64,000 bases of DNA from Arion vulgaris (GCA_020796225.1 CM036758.1:71088366-71152365), one strand, 5' to 3'. Counted from the stretch's first letter, positions 1 to 10,972 are shown. Numbers and translations: made by a program. The notes: a model not told the origin generated them from the letters alone.

Positions 1-216
1 GTTTGTGTAAGTTAGGAAACAACACATTTATCGCCTGGTGTAGGAGACCTAGGAACAAAATCTATCTTCAGTACTACCACTACCGCTACCACGGCTAGGC
101 CTTTGACATTTTTATGCGGCACTTAGATTGTTCAGTATTCTATCTGTTTCTGTATCTCTCTCTATCTCTCTGTTGCTCTTTCTCTCTCTCTCTCTCATTG
201 TGCTCTGCATGTTGTC

Positions 217-600
217 TATTGAGGACTTCAACAGTGAGAGGTGTACATGGTTCTTCTTTACTGGACATGCGGGTATTCGTGGCGACGAGAGAGCGGACAG
301 GCTTGCATCAACTGATCAACAGCATTGATCGTCGGGGAGTTGAAGATGGATAAGGGAAATGTTCTTCGGTCTTTTCACGACTAGACTGCCTGTTGGATGA
401 GGACACTACAATTGATGTTGAATCTTTTCAGCGATTTAAATAGTATCGAATTACACTTTGTACAAGTAAAACTGGATGTTTGCATTGCAGAGTGAGGAGT
501 GAGTTTAACATGTGAGCCACCTGAACATCAGTATACTGACCCTTCGACCTCTTCTAGGGAAGACTGGACACTTATTGGTCTGTCCGGAATGTTATGACGT
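217..600 (+). mobile_element. LINE 3' fragment with RNase H remnant
   Basis: The frame from 227 reads FTGHAGIRGDERADRLAS, the ribonuclease H core found at the end of I/Jockey-type LINE polyproteins. The following 270 bp match, in reverse, the fragments at 32.6 and 37.1 kb. Frameshifted and dead. Confidence 0.65.
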
Positions 601-839
601 AGGTTCACTAACAAATGGCCAATAACTAAGCTCTGGCCCGTCCTTTACTGTTTTAGTCAGTTATTCTTCTTCTTCCTTTCTTTTGTTGTCACACTGTTAC
701 CAGGATGTTGCCCATTGTCGAGGTTTTTTGTTTTTGTCTTGCGCTGTTCTGGTGGATTGGCTGGTTGTTATTTTTGCTCTTTTGCAGGATTCTGCTATGC
801 CATCTAATCATCTTTTCTTCGTGGTCAGTTATTGCAATG

Positions 840-1258
840 TTATATAACAAGAAGGTCCCTTCCTGGAACCCGCAGGGACAGAAAGAAAGAAAGAGAGGCC
901 TAGAAATACACGGAGACGAGATTTGGAGGTAGATATCAACAATATAAGGAAGAGCTGGAGGGAGCTACAGGAGATAAATTGGTATGAGTCGCCCGAGTGG
1001 TTACCGGGGCCCAAATTTGGGGTGTAAAGAATAGAACCACTGTTACCTGCCACGTATGTCGTAAGAGGCGACTAAGGAGGTTTGCCTGAAATCGGATGCA
1101 TGTGTCCTAAATGTGTAGAAGTCTATGCGTTTAGGGGCCTACTAAACCAATGTGCAACGTATACACGTTCTTGACAAAGATCAAACATATCACAAAGAGT
1201 GATTAAAGTTGGTCGTAAAGAACGAACGCAAAGAAGAAGAATTGGTATGAGTTGGTTG
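840..1258 (+). mobile_element. LINE reverse-transcriptase tail, split by a family A SINE
   Basis: Coding remnant WNPQGQKERKRGLE...INWYE resembles the RT C-terminal tail also seen at 31.2 kb (WNPQGKRSRGRSRNTYRR). It is cut by the SINE at 990-1239 and resumes after it. Confidence 0.6.
990..1239 (+). mobile_element. SINE family A, full length, 250 bp
   Basis: Head starts cgcccgagtggttacc (tRNA A-box-like), core gtcgtaagaggcgactaagg, tail ggtcgtaaagaacgaacg then (GAA)n. Flanked by a perfect 13-bp duplication aattggtatgagt (977-989, 1240-1252). Confidence 0.9.
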
Positions 1259-1437
1259 AGGGCTAATGCCCTAATCGGAATTAAAAAGGCACGAGATCCG
1301 CTACTGCCTTGTAATTCGATTGAGGACAATCAAAGGTTAACGGAGCAAACCGTACACAAAACTGGTTGGCAGGCAAACCAAGTAGTCCAAAAAAAAGACT
1401 GGTAACTTGGGCAGATGACGCTCAACAACCCGGGAGA

Positions 1438-1718
1438 GAAAGTTGTCTAAGGGTAGCTACCCTGGAAGAAAATAGCAACCTGCTGCCTTGCAGGTCGGCT
1501 GGGGACAGCCCAAGGCTGACGGAGGGCGAACCCAGTAAACGCTGGCTAAAACCGGACACATCGCCGAAGGATAAGCACCAGAGCTCCAAATGGCGCTAAA
1601 GATGTGACGAAACACACCCATGCTAAGGCTGCATGAATCATATTTCCATATGAATGAGATTTATGGGAAATCTGGTACACCAGTCTAGAATCGCAGAAGA
1701 GAGAGAGAGAGAAGAGAG
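1438..1718 (+). mobile_element. SINE family B, 3' part with (GA)n tail
   Basis: Shares accggacacatcgccgaagg, caccagagctccaaatgg and the (GA)n end with copies at 18.5, 39.7 and 50.6 kb. Confidence 0.65.
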
Positions 1719-2144
1719 AAAAGGTACGAGAGAGAAGAATGTAGTGTAATCTTAAGCTTCATTTCATCGCGATAGGTCTCAACAATTACGTATTTCGAAT
1801 GACATTTCTTAACGTTAATAAAGAGCTTAATTTTATTTCTGTTGACCTCGTTCAGCATATCGACATACGTCTTCTTTTAGCAATCATCGGATTCTCATCA
1901 CTCTTTTGTAAAATCAAAATCTGTGTGGTCTCTATACATTTTGTGAACTGTTTTCTAAAATTACCTCTGGCGTACAACTAAGTATTTACATAACTTCATA
2001 ACGCATTGAGAGTCTTTTCGAAATAGTGAAGTTTCGCAGTTGTGAATCCCAAATTGAGAGAGATAGATGTCGACACTGGTAGAGCTTGAACAAGATCGAT
2101 ATATCAAATTTGAGAAAATATTGATTAATCAAATCGATCTGAGG
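1719..2144. other. No recognised feature
   Basis: AT-rich sequence with short ORFs on both strands. No domain, repeat family or RNA gene was recognised. Confidence 0.5.
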
Positions 2145-2240
2145 TGTTGTTCCCATTGACTTCATTGCACCAGGTTTTTTTCCCCACATGGCTTGGCCCC
2201 TTTCCGCATAAATATCCCTGCCTTTGCAAAGGTATTGCAC
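2145..2240 (-). mobile_element. SINE family E fragment
   Basis: gacttcattgcaccagg, catggcttggcccctttccgc and the following bases match the tail half of the tRNA-headed family E copies at 9.7, 41.4 and 56.0 kb. Confidence 0.5.
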
Positions 2241-2269
2241 AAAGATCTTTCTCCAGATAACATACTATC

Positions 2270-2690
2270 GGTAGCAAACATGAATGATGACATCAAAGGA
2301 AAGAAGAGAACTGATCACGAGAAAGGAAGTGTCTACGCAGAATCATGGGAGCATCAAGAAAAGACAAGTTTAGAAATGAAGACATCAGGAAAAAAGTGGG
2401 TACAACATCAGTACTAGACTTCATCAAGAAATAACAAATTAGATGATTCTGCCACATAAGCAGATTACCAACAGACAGTTCGCCTCAAAAATCAATGCTA
2501 ATCAGATACAATGGATATAAGGCAAAATGTTGCCCACCCAACAGGTCGACATCTGAAATGACCGAGGCAGTGAAAAACCGTATATGAAGCGCACACATAC
2601 GCCCGTTCTCTAAAAATAAATCTCTTCTTATCCTGACGCTGTGAGCTAAAACAGGATTAGAGAAAATACCAAAAAAAAGACGACAGTTGA
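2270..2690 (+). mobile_element. Probable decayed LINE tail
   Basis: Lys/Glu-rich broken frames, then tcctgacgctgtgag and caggattagagaaaa, a 3' end also present at 52.2 kb (+) and 34.4 kb (-). Too degraded to assign a clade. Confidence 0.35.
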
Positions 2691-2873
2691 CATGTGATCT
2701 TTTGCAAGGTAGGGTAGTGATCAGTTCTCGTCAGGCTGACTTCCCCTTCCTGAACTCATGAAGTCCCAAGTGACAGTCCAAAATAACACTGTCTCGACTC
2801 GAAGTTTTAAGACTTTGTACTATTGTCTTCGTACTGTGACTGGATTCCGTTATCTTCGATTTATAATGCTGAC

Positions 2874-3031
2874 CAGGGGCGGCTCGTCATTAAGGGCCAG
2901 TGGGGCCGGGTCCCCCCAAAAATCGAAAGGGATAACTTCCTGGAATAGACAAATAATAGTAAATACTCCAAAAACCATTTCGAAAATGTGTGTCTGGCCC
3001 CACCAAGAAAAATGACCACGAGCCGTCACTG
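2874..3031. mobile_element. hAT-type MITE, 158 bp
   Basis: Terminal inverted repeats begin CAGGGGCGGCTCGT and, from the other end, CAGTGACGGCTCGT. Perfect 8-bp duplication atgctgac at 2866-2873 and 3032-3039, the hAT signature. Confidence 0.85.
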
Positions 3032-3365
3032 ATGCTGACCATTTAACAGCATGGCCGATCCAACGTTTAGAATAAAGCAAGTCACTGATGCTGACCATTT
3101 AACAGCATGGCCGATCCAACGTTTAGAATAAAGCAAGTCACTGATGCTGACCATTTAACAGCATGGCCGATCCAACGTTTAGAATAAAGCAAGTCACTGA
3201 TGCTGACCATTTAACAGCATGGCCGATCCAACGTTTAGAATAAAGCAAGTCACTGATGCTGACCATTTAACAGCATGGCCGATCCAACGTTTAGAATAAA
3301 GCAAGTCACTGATGCTGACCATTTAACAGCATGGCCGATCCAACGTTTAGAATAAAGCAAGTCAC
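3025..3365. repeat. Minisatellite, 56 bp x 6
   Basis: Six nearly identical units. Each starts with gtcactg, the last 7 bp of the adjacent MITE, followed by its 8-bp duplication, so the array grew from the MITE/flank junction. Confidence 0.9.
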
Positions 3366-3539
3366 AATAATTGGGCATAAATTAAATAACATGATCAGAA
3401 GAAATAAAGTAAGAATGGTTACAAGTGAATCTGTTTCAGATTAATATAGATGAGGACATTAACGTCAGCATTAGGAAAGCGCGGCAAGTCTTTGCATTCC
3501 GACACACAGCGTGGAAATATACTACCTAGGAAGAAGATT

Positions 3540-4500
3540 CTACTACACTACTATTACTACTACTCTACTACATTACTACTCTACTCACTATTACTACTAC
3601 TACTACTACTTACTCACTACTACTATCTACTACTACTACTTACTACTACTACACTGCACTACTATGATACTACTACTACTACATGACTACTATTACCTAC
3701 TACTACATTACTACTACTACTGCACTTACTACTACTACTACTACTACTACTATTATACTACTACTACTACATGATCTATTACTACTGCTACTACTATTGC
3801 TCTGCTCTACTATACTATCTCCACTACTGCTACTACTGCTCTACTACTGCTACTACCACTACTCTACTACTACTACTGTTGATACTCATTACTGCTGCTA
3901 CTACTCATTACTACTACTGCTGCTGCTACATTACTACTACTACGATGCCTACTGCTACTTCACTATACTACTCTACTACTCACTGCTGCTACTACTACTG
4001 CTCTACTACTACCCTACACTACCTACTGCTACCACTACTACACTGCTACGCTACTACTACTACTCACTATGCTACTACTACACTACTCACTACTACTATG
4101 CTACTGCTACTACTCATGCTACTACTGCTACTCACTAATCTACTCTCTAATGCTCTCTGCTACTGCATGCTCACTGCACTGCTAGCTCACTCACCTCTAC
4201 TACTACTGCTACTGCTATCTCTCCTGCTACTACTACTCACTACCACTAAGCTCTACTCTACTACTGCCCTGTCTGACTCTCTGCCATATGCTCTACTCTG
4301 CACTACTACTGCATCTACTGACTACTGCCTACATCCATCTACATGCCATCGCACTCAGCTACTACTACTACTCACTGCTCGCTACTACTACTACTAGTGC
4401 TACTACCTACTGCTACTGCTACTACTACTACTACTCTACTAATGCTACTACTACTACTACTAATGCTACTACTACTACTACTAATGCTACTACTACTATC
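3540..4500. repeat. (CTA)n microsatellite, left part
   Basis: About 960 bp of imperfect CTA/ACT repeats with interspersed aatgctactactact. The array resumes at 7619 with the same higher-order motif. Long Tyr/Leu/Thr ORFs here are repeat artefacts. Confidence 0.95.
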
Positions 4501-5530
4501 GAAATAGGGGGAAGGCTGCAGTAAAACTTGGTAAATAGTGAAACACGTACAAACAAAGTACTATAGTTTTACAAAATACAGAAACAGTGACGATAAACAG
4601 CAACGTTTCGACCAACAAGGCCTTTATCAAGCAAACGAACAAACAGGAGTGACAAATTAAAATGAAACACAAATGGACGACCAAATACCAACGTATCTAA
4701 GGAAAATCTGGAATAAAAACGAATAACGAAATAAATGTAACACAAAAACACACATAAAAACTAGAAATAGAACGGAAAAGAAACAATGAAACATCTAGTA
4801 AATATATAACTTGAATACATGCAACATATACCCATATAGATTACAAAGCATGAGAAGAGAAAGTACTAAGAAGCATAAGAATGTAATACATGCAACATAT
4901 ACCCATATAGATTACAAATCATGGGAAGAGAAAGTACTAGAAGCATAAGAATGTAATACGTTGAGCCCGCGTGGTCGCAAGGTACCATACAAAGAAATCA
5001 ACCGATTCTCCAGAGCAAATCGACTACGATCATCAGAGGAACATGATCGGATGGCTGTGACCTGGACATCGCAAGCTCCTGAATGGCCAGTATCATTGAA
5101 ATGGGTAGCTACAGGGGTTACATAGCATTGGCGTATATCGCGCAAGTGTTGGGCGAATCGGTCACTGAGTCTCCTGCCGGTTTCCCCAATATAGGCCTTG
5201 TTGCACCGCTTGCAGATAATGGCATAGACAATATTACGGGACTCGCACGTGAAACTGTCTTCAACAACGAACGTGGCTTTTGGAAAAGACACCGTGCGGG
5301 TCTGTATTACATAAGCACAAGTGTTGCAGCGCCGACGGCCACACTGGACGGTGCCAAAATGACTCTGGATATTAGGCTTGAGGCGACTGTGAACCAACAT
5401 ATCCTTAACTCTTAGTGGACCAGGGCAAAAGCCATTATAGAGTAAAAATGCCACTTAGTGTGGCTCCTGGTCCACAAGGAGTTAAGGCTTCTGTCCCGTC
5501 TGTACGCCACCAAAGGATAGTGTTGGAAGA
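4501..5530 (-). mobile_element. Penelope-like element, 3' part with GIY-YIG endonuclease
   Basis: The minus-strand frame 5454-4912 encodes NTCAYVIQ, FTCESRNIVYAIICKRCNK, then AYIGETGRRLSDRFAQHLRDIR, the GIY-YIG nuclease with its zinc-binding Cys pair typical of Penelope-like elements. It lacks the RT domain (5' truncated) and meets an inverted second copy at about 5531. Confidence 0.85.
5405..5485. mobile_element. TTAA-flanked MITE inside the Penelope copy
   Basis: TTAACTCTTAGTGGACCAGG at one end and, inverted, TTAACTCCTTGTGGACCAGG at the other, bounded by TTAA. It interrupts the element at a site that reads atccttgaggcttctg in the 35.4-kb copy. Confidence 0.75.
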
Positions 5531-6134
5531 TTTCAATGATACTGGCCATTCAGGAGCTTGCGATGTCCAGGTCACAGCCATCCGATCATGTTCCTCTGAT
5601 GATCGTAGTCGATTTGCTCCGGAGAATCGGTTGATTTCTTTGTATGGTACCTTGCGACCACGCGGGCTCAACGTATTACATTCTTATGCTTCTTAGTACT
5701 TTCTCTTCCCATGCTTTGTAATCTATATGGGTATATGTTGCCATGTATTCATGTTATATTACATTCTTATGCTTCTTAGTACTTTCTCTTCCCATGCTTT
5801 GTAATCTATATGGGTATATGTTGCATGTATTACATTCTTATGCTTCTTAGTACTTTCTCTTCCCATGCTTTGTAATCTATATGGGTATATGTTGCCATGG
5901 GCGCCTGCAGGGTGGGGGCAAGGGGCACTTCGCCCCCTGGATTCTTGAAAATAGTCAAATAATGTTACTTTCATTACTACTCCTTGTATAAAGTACAAAG
6001 ATTTTAATGAATGTGCCAGAAACCATACCAGCTCAGCATGGCATCGTGGGTCTCAACAAGAGCTGTTCAAGTTGATCTTCCAGAAGTCCAACTGAAAGTT
6101 CAAAACCTACTCAGTGTAGTAAAACTTCACCGAG

Positions 6135-6461
6135 GTGATTCCGATAACTATTTCAGGGATATTTTTTGAGAAAACAGTACAACTCGCACAGAAAGTGGAT
6201 ATTGAACTGATTATCCCAAGACATTGTGGAAGACAAAAGCATCGAAGTAATCCGGGAACCATAAGTGTTGAAGAGTACTTCAGACAAACAGTTTACATTC
6301 CATACTTAGATTCTCTAATTAACTCAATGGAGAGTCGATTTTGTGAAGCCAACAGTGCACAATTTAACTTAGCGTTGCTACATCCTTCGAAATTGTGCAA
6401 ACTGAATCGTCAACAGTTTAAGGATATCTTCTTCTTCAGCGATCTCTGGTCATGCGCTTAA
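6135..6461 (+). pseudogene. hAT transposase, internal fragment
   Basis: Contains PRHCGRQKHRSN and the EYFRQTVYIPYLDSLINSM helix, typical of hAT transposases of the zinc-finger MYM-type-1-like group. It loses the reading frame near 6461 at the LINE insert, so no full transposase can be made. Confidence 0.75.
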
Positions 6462-6463
6462 TT

Positions 6464-6775
6464 TACTGTGGACCACAAACTGGGCAGACAGCTTCAGGTC
6501 TGTCAGGTTTCCCCAAAGCTTAGTTTTCAGGTCGACTGGGTGTGGCCACATGTTGCTTCTCAGCTCACACAGAAGAGGACAGTCTTGCAGGATATGCTCT
6601 GGTGTCTGTTCTGCCTGCTGACACTGGCAGAGAGCTGTTTGACTTATTCTTAGTCTGTATAAGTGTTTGTTGAGTCTGCAGTGTCCGGTGCGTAGTCGAA
6701 ATATAATGACCTGGTCTGTTCTGCTTAGGTCTTTGAGGGAGTCTTAGGTATACCACATTGGTAATTTTGAAACTG
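6464..6775 (-). mobile_element. LINE C-terminal fragment inside the hAT element
   Basis: The reverse frame reads RLRTGHCRLNKHLYRL and CQCQQAEQTPEHILQDCP, the Cys/His block at the end of Jockey/CR1-like RT proteins. It displaces the middle of the hAT transposase. Confidence 0.65.
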
Positions 6776-6780
6776 AAGCC

Positions 6781-7068
6781 TTGAGTTGGTTTGATTTTTG
6801 GAAAACGCGAGAATACAAAAGTAGCCAAGATTGCATCGACTTGTTACCTTTTACAAAGTTTTATCCGAGTGTCAGGTGTGCCTTACTAGTTTTGCTAACA
6901 TTACCAGCAACAACATGTACGGTGGAGCGATCGTTCAGTACATTACGTCGTGTAAAAACATGGCTTAGATCTACAATGTCAGATGAACGTCTGTCTGGAT
7001 TGTGCATGTTAAGCGTACACAGAGACAAAGTGAACTGCAACAAAAAGACTTTATGGACAAAATTGTAG
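6781..7068 (+). pseudogene. hAT transposase C-terminal dimerisation region
   Basis: LLTLPATTCTVERSFSTLRR and TMSDERLSGLCMLSVHRD are the classic hAT C-terminal dimerisation motif. Separated from its N-terminal part by LINE sequence. Confidence 0.85.
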
Positions 7069-7618
7069 ATATGTTTGGTAGCGATAACAGACGACTCCAG
7101 TTCTTGTTTAAAGAATAAATTTTATTTTAAATTTATGTTGTAATATTTTTGGTTATATACATATATTGTGTTCATAAAAATTTTGTTGCTACAGTATGCC
7201 CTTCATTACTACAATGTCCTGTCCGTTCGTTCACCATACAAATACGCTACAGTAAATTAAAACTACATTAAAACATTACTAAAAATATTTTGGCCCCCCC
7301 CTAGAAAATTTTCTGCGGGCGCCTCTGTATGTTGCATGTATTTAAGTTATATATTTACTAGATGTTTCATTGTTTCTTTTCCGTTCTATTTCTAGTTTTT
7401 ATATGTGTTTTTGTGTTACATTTATTTCGTTATTCGTTTTTCTTCCAGATTTTCCTTAGATACGTTGGTATTTGGTCGTCCATTTGTGTTTCATTTTAAT
7501 TTGTCACTCCTGTTTGTTCGTTTGCTTGATAAAGGCCTTGTTGGTCGAAACGTTGCTGTTTATCGTCACTGTTTCTGTATTTTGTAAAACTATAGTACTT
7601 TGTTTGTACGTGTTTCAC

Positions 7619-7850
7619 TACTACTACTACTACTATATTATAATGTTACTACTACTACTACTAATGCTACTACTACTACTACTACTACTACTAATGCTAC
7701 TACTACTACTAATGCTACTATTACTACTACTACTACTACTACTACTGCTACTACTACTACTACTACTACTACTAATGCTACTACTACTACTACTAATGCT
7801 ACTACTACTACTACTACTACTAATGCTACTACTACTGTTAATATTACTAT
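7619..7850. repeat. (CTA)n microsatellite, right part
   Basis: Same orientation and same aatgctactact higher-order motif as 4437-4500, consistent with one array interrupted by the 3.1-kb insertion. Confidence 0.95.
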
Positions 7851-7989
7851 CCATACGTTCTTATCTATCCATAGGAAATGAGTATGCGAACGACATTGTT
7901 GAAAATAAAGATGTACTTAAAAGGCACAATAAGTATGCATAGTAGAATCATTTTACAGTATGGTCTCGCCCTCTACATCATCATCGTCC

Positions 7990-8285
7990 TTTGCAGTGTT
8001 GCCTTCATTGTGCTCTCTCTAAAAGAGTACGCCGAACGCATGACTTACAGGTTAACCCCATTGGCAGCGGAATTAAAGCCAGTTCAGGTATGGTATCTCA
8101 CTGTCCACTATCTCACATGTATTGCAAACAATGCCCAGACTCAAGCTGGTAGAAGTATGGACAGAACCGATGCCATCAATGCGGTACGCCTCTCATTTAT
8201 GTGATATGGGCGAGTCTCAGACACTGGAACGAGTGCGAGAATTAAGAGTTAAGTTTGGACATGCCAGACAGTGCCGTCTTCGTGG
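7990..8285 (+). mobile_element. LINE RNase H-region fragment
   Basis: Broken frames with SMDRTDAINA resemble the RNase H downstream part seen at 38.4 kb (PMDRANIVNALIECGRKE). Decayed. Confidence 0.45.
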
Positions 8286-8317
8286 TAGAGAGAAAGGTAT
8301 ACTAATCAATTTCTCAT

Positions 8318-8612
8318 GGGTCTCTTCTTCTTCTTCTTCTTTTCCACCATTTACTTCTTTATAGAAGTGCTGGGGGTGCAGTGATCTTGTGTGTGCCTGT
8401 TTTAAGGCACTTTGTAAGCTGATATTCATTTTCGTAAGACTGTTATTGATGCCGTCGCTCCATCTTTTGCGTGGTCTTCTTTTTGCTTTGTACTCATTAT
8501 ACTTTTTCTGTGTAGTTCTCTGTGGTAGGCGACACAAGGGCATTCTTGTCAGGTGTCCAAACCATTTAATCTGATGTTCTTTTATGAATTGCATGACTGG
8601 TTTCACATCCAT
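8318..8612 (-). mobile_element. LINE RT tail (family 1)
   Basis: Reverse frame HQIKWFGHLTRMPLCRLPQR and AKRRPRKRWSDGI, the RT thumb/tail common to RTE-like LINEs, ending in (GAA)n on the minus strand. Confidence 0.7.
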
Positions 8613-8715
8613 GGTTAATTTCTCATGGGTACGGTGAGCAAATGGACTTTAGGATGGAAGCTGCAGCGGAGGACAGAGCACGCATGGGAATGTGCAACGT
8701 GCCATGACGTTGATC

Positions 8716-8862
8716 ACATAACATAACATAGCATAACATAACATAACATTGCAAACGTGGAAAGTGAGATTTGATATTGAATAAATATTCTACGTATTGT
8801 ATAAGTAGACGACATAGACGACGTAGACGACGTAGACGACGTAGACGACGTAGACGACGCAA
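8716..8862. repeat. Simple repeats: cataa pentamers and (gtagacgac)n
   Basis: acataacataacat at 8717-8750 and a 9-bp gtagacgac array at about 8805-8858. Confidence 0.8.
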
Positions 8863-8967
8863 CAAATCAAGAAACGCATCAATTTATTTGTGATAAAATG
8901 GATCACACGTAAGGCTAATATTAATCGTGGAAAAGAAACAAACAATAGAAAGTTATATAAACACTGA

Positions 8968-9260
8968 GAGTCTCTATGGCGACGTGGTTAAGATGTTTAC
9001 CTGTCGTTCTGAAGGTTGTAGGTTCGAATCCGGACCGAGTTACCTGTGCAGTTTTTTTAATGAGACCTTATGATTGTTGATGAAGCTGCGGAGTTCGTGC
9101 TTTGTACAACAGTCTTGGTAGATGGCCAGAACCTGTCGACCGTACCCAAGTCGCCTCTTACGACTTACCTTGTAGATCGCAGGGTTACTATTCTTTGCTC
9201 CTCTTGTGAGTCCGGCAACAGACGGGCGAATGTAATTCAAGCAAAGTTCGTTTAAAAAAA
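8968..9260 (+). mobile_element. SINE family E head joined to an inverted family C core
   Basis: tRNA-like head with A box gtggttaagatg and B box GGTTCGAATCC (9022-9032). At 9140-9235 it switches to the family C head/core in minus orientation (tcgcctcttacgac). Confidence 0.65.
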
Positions 9261-9649
9261 AATGTTAAAATATCATAAACATAATTATAGGTAGTTTTTT
9301 CTTTCTATTAAAGAAAGAGGCGATACAAATTAATAGGAAAATAGATAATACATAAGCCAATAGCCAGATAAGTGAAAAATCTTGTAGCTTATTTAGTTCG
9401 CAACAAGGTAAAATGGTGGAGGGTCGAACCAGGAAGTTTACTGTTACGCTTAAACAAAGCCACATTTACTCTCAACTTTCTCCGCCCCAGTATTGATCTC
9501 GTTTTAATTCTCACAAGACAACATGATTATGCTTTTCGGCAGACATTGAAAAATCGGTTCTTCGATAGGGCAGGAAAACAATGTGCTTCCATCGAAGGTT
9601 GTGATACCATATTTCATAACTACATGATTGTAACAGATGGTGAGATTTA

Positions 9650-9828
9650 AAAAGGGGTTTTAAAACTGAAGGATTGACTTCATTGTACCGGGTTCGTGCA
9701 CAAAGCAAAGCACGAACTCCGTAGCTCCAGCAACAATCCTAGGGTCTCTGAACAAAATGCACTCGTGAACCCACAACCTTCGACTCACAATGCAAAGGGC
9801 TTAACCACTCAGCCACAGAGACCCCCAA
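9650..9828 (-). mobile_element. SINE family E (tRNA-headed)
   Basis: Reverse orientation; B box complement ends near 9775, with ggcttaaccactcagcca as the A-box side, and the shared aaggattgacttcattg tail. Confidence 0.7.
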
Positions 9829-9862
9829 AGTTTGAGAAAGGAACCAGATACAGATAAATACA

Positions 9863-10123
9863 GCTCGCGAGTTGCGGGGGCTCACAAGGGAACAAATAAT
9901 AATAACACTGCGACCTACAAGACATGTCGTCAGAGGCGATTGAAGTAGGGACATAGGGAAGCTGCTATAGTACATAACAAGCGTAGCAGAAATAAATCGG
10001 ATGTGCTGGCCTACTTGTAGGCGCATAACTGGCACAACGTACACTCGCTCTTAGGCTCAGATCACAAACAAATAAAAAAAGAGTGGTTTAACAAGTGATC
10101 GATATAGAAGTGTTGGAAGAAGA
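9863..10123 (+). mobile_element. SINE family C
   Basis: Head tgcgggggctcacaagg, core gtcgtcagaggcgattgaag, hairpin ggcctacttgtaggcg and a gaagaag tail. 11-bp duplication agataaataca on both sides. Confidence 0.85.
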
Positions 10124-10143
10124 AGATAAATACAAATGGAGAT

Positions 10144-10400
10144 CCGCCCGAGTGGTTACCGGGGCCCAAATTTGGGGTGTAAAGAATAGAACCACTGTTA
10201 CTTGCCATGCACGTCGTAAGAGGCGACTAGGAGGTTTGGCTGAAATCGGATGCACGTGTCCTAAACGTGTAGAAGTCAATGCGTTTAGGAGCCTACCAAA
10301 CCAATGTGCAACGTATACACGTTCTTGGCAAATATTAAACATATCACAAAAAGTGATTAAAATTGGTCGTAACGAACGAACTCAAAGAAGAAGAAGACAG
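10144..10400 (+). mobile_element. SINE family A, full length
   Basis: Complete head, core and (GAA)n tail. 8-bp duplication atggagat on both sides. Confidence 0.85.
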
Positions 10401-10467
10401 ATGGAGATTGAAAAAGTGAAAGTGGACATGGATAAAGTTTATGCTCAATCAAAAAATATAAATCATA

Positions 10468-10631
10468 CCATCTTTTTCTTCTTTGCGTTCGTTCTTTACG
10501 ACCAATTTTAATCACTCTTTGTGATATGTTTGATCTTTGCCAAGAACGTGTATACGTTGCACATTGGTTTGTAGGCCCCTAAACGCATAGACTTCTGCAC
10601 GTGTAGGACATGTGCATCAGATTTCAGCCAA
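10468..10631 (-). mobile_element. Free-standing A-tail unit, 164 bp
   Basis: Starts (minus strand) at TTTGGCTGAAATC and runs to the (GAA)n end, without the head. Flanked by ataaatcata at 10458-10467 and 10632-10641. Confidence 0.85.
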
Positions 10632-10737
10632 ATAAATCATATAATTGGCTATATCTTCTTCTTCTTCACACGTTTTATTGTCTGTCTCCGATAGGACTAG
10701 GAGCTCGATCTTATCTACACTGAACTCTAAGTGAAAC

Positions 10738-10972
10738 TATTTTTTTCACGGTTTGGTTTCCGGGGTAACAGAATAGAACCACCGTCTCCTTGAGAGTGTC
10801 GTAAAAGACGCTAATAGCAGCTTGGCGTGGGGCGGCGACTCACCACACTAAACAAAAGTAAACAGCTACAGAAATAGTAGCAGAAGAAAAAAATTGGCCA
10901 TTTGAACGGACATTTTTTGGTCTCTGCTTTACGTGCCATTTGACTCGACGAGGACTGACGATGATGATGAAT
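10738..10972 (+). mobile_element. SINE family I (core shared, (GAT)n tail)
   Basis: Core aacagaatagaaccaccg and tcgtaaaagacgctaa, then a tail ending gaggactgacgatgatgatg that recurs at 31.9-32.2 kb. Confidence 0.55.

Larger units (their letters stand above)
5896..7327 (+). mobile_element. hAT transposon with broken transposase, 1432 bp
   Basis: Ends read CATGGGCGCCTGCAG and, inverted, CAGAGGCGCCCGCAG; an 8-bp duplication TATGTTGC is at 5888-5895 and 7328-7335. It carries transposase pieces at 6135-6461 (IIPRHCGRQKHRSNPG, ZMYM1-like hAT) and 6781-7068 (hAT dimerisation, TVERSFSTLRRVKTWLRSTM). The middle is replaced by LINE sequence. Confidence 0.88.
5531..7618 (+). mobile_element. Inverted Penelope-like arm, split by a hAT element
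   Basis: 5531-5696 repeats the C-terminal part of the GIY-YIG nuclease in + orientation (GHSGACDVQVTAIRSCSSDD), then three tandem copies of a segment of about 65 bp (5745-5890). The hAT element follows, and 7328-7618 is a near-perfect inverted copy of 4530-4830. Confidence 0.85.

Noticed and set aside
3029..3365. CRISPR-like direct repeats
   Set aside because: Units are contiguous without unique spacers and the genome is eukaryotic; it is a minisatellite.
3511..4524. Long Tyr/Leu/Thr-rich ORFs
   Set aside because: Translation of the (CTA)n array; the same holds for 7472-7942.
8968..9045. Candidate tRNA gene
   Set aside because: A and B boxes are present but no acceptor stem pairing was found and the sequence continues as a SINE with many copies.
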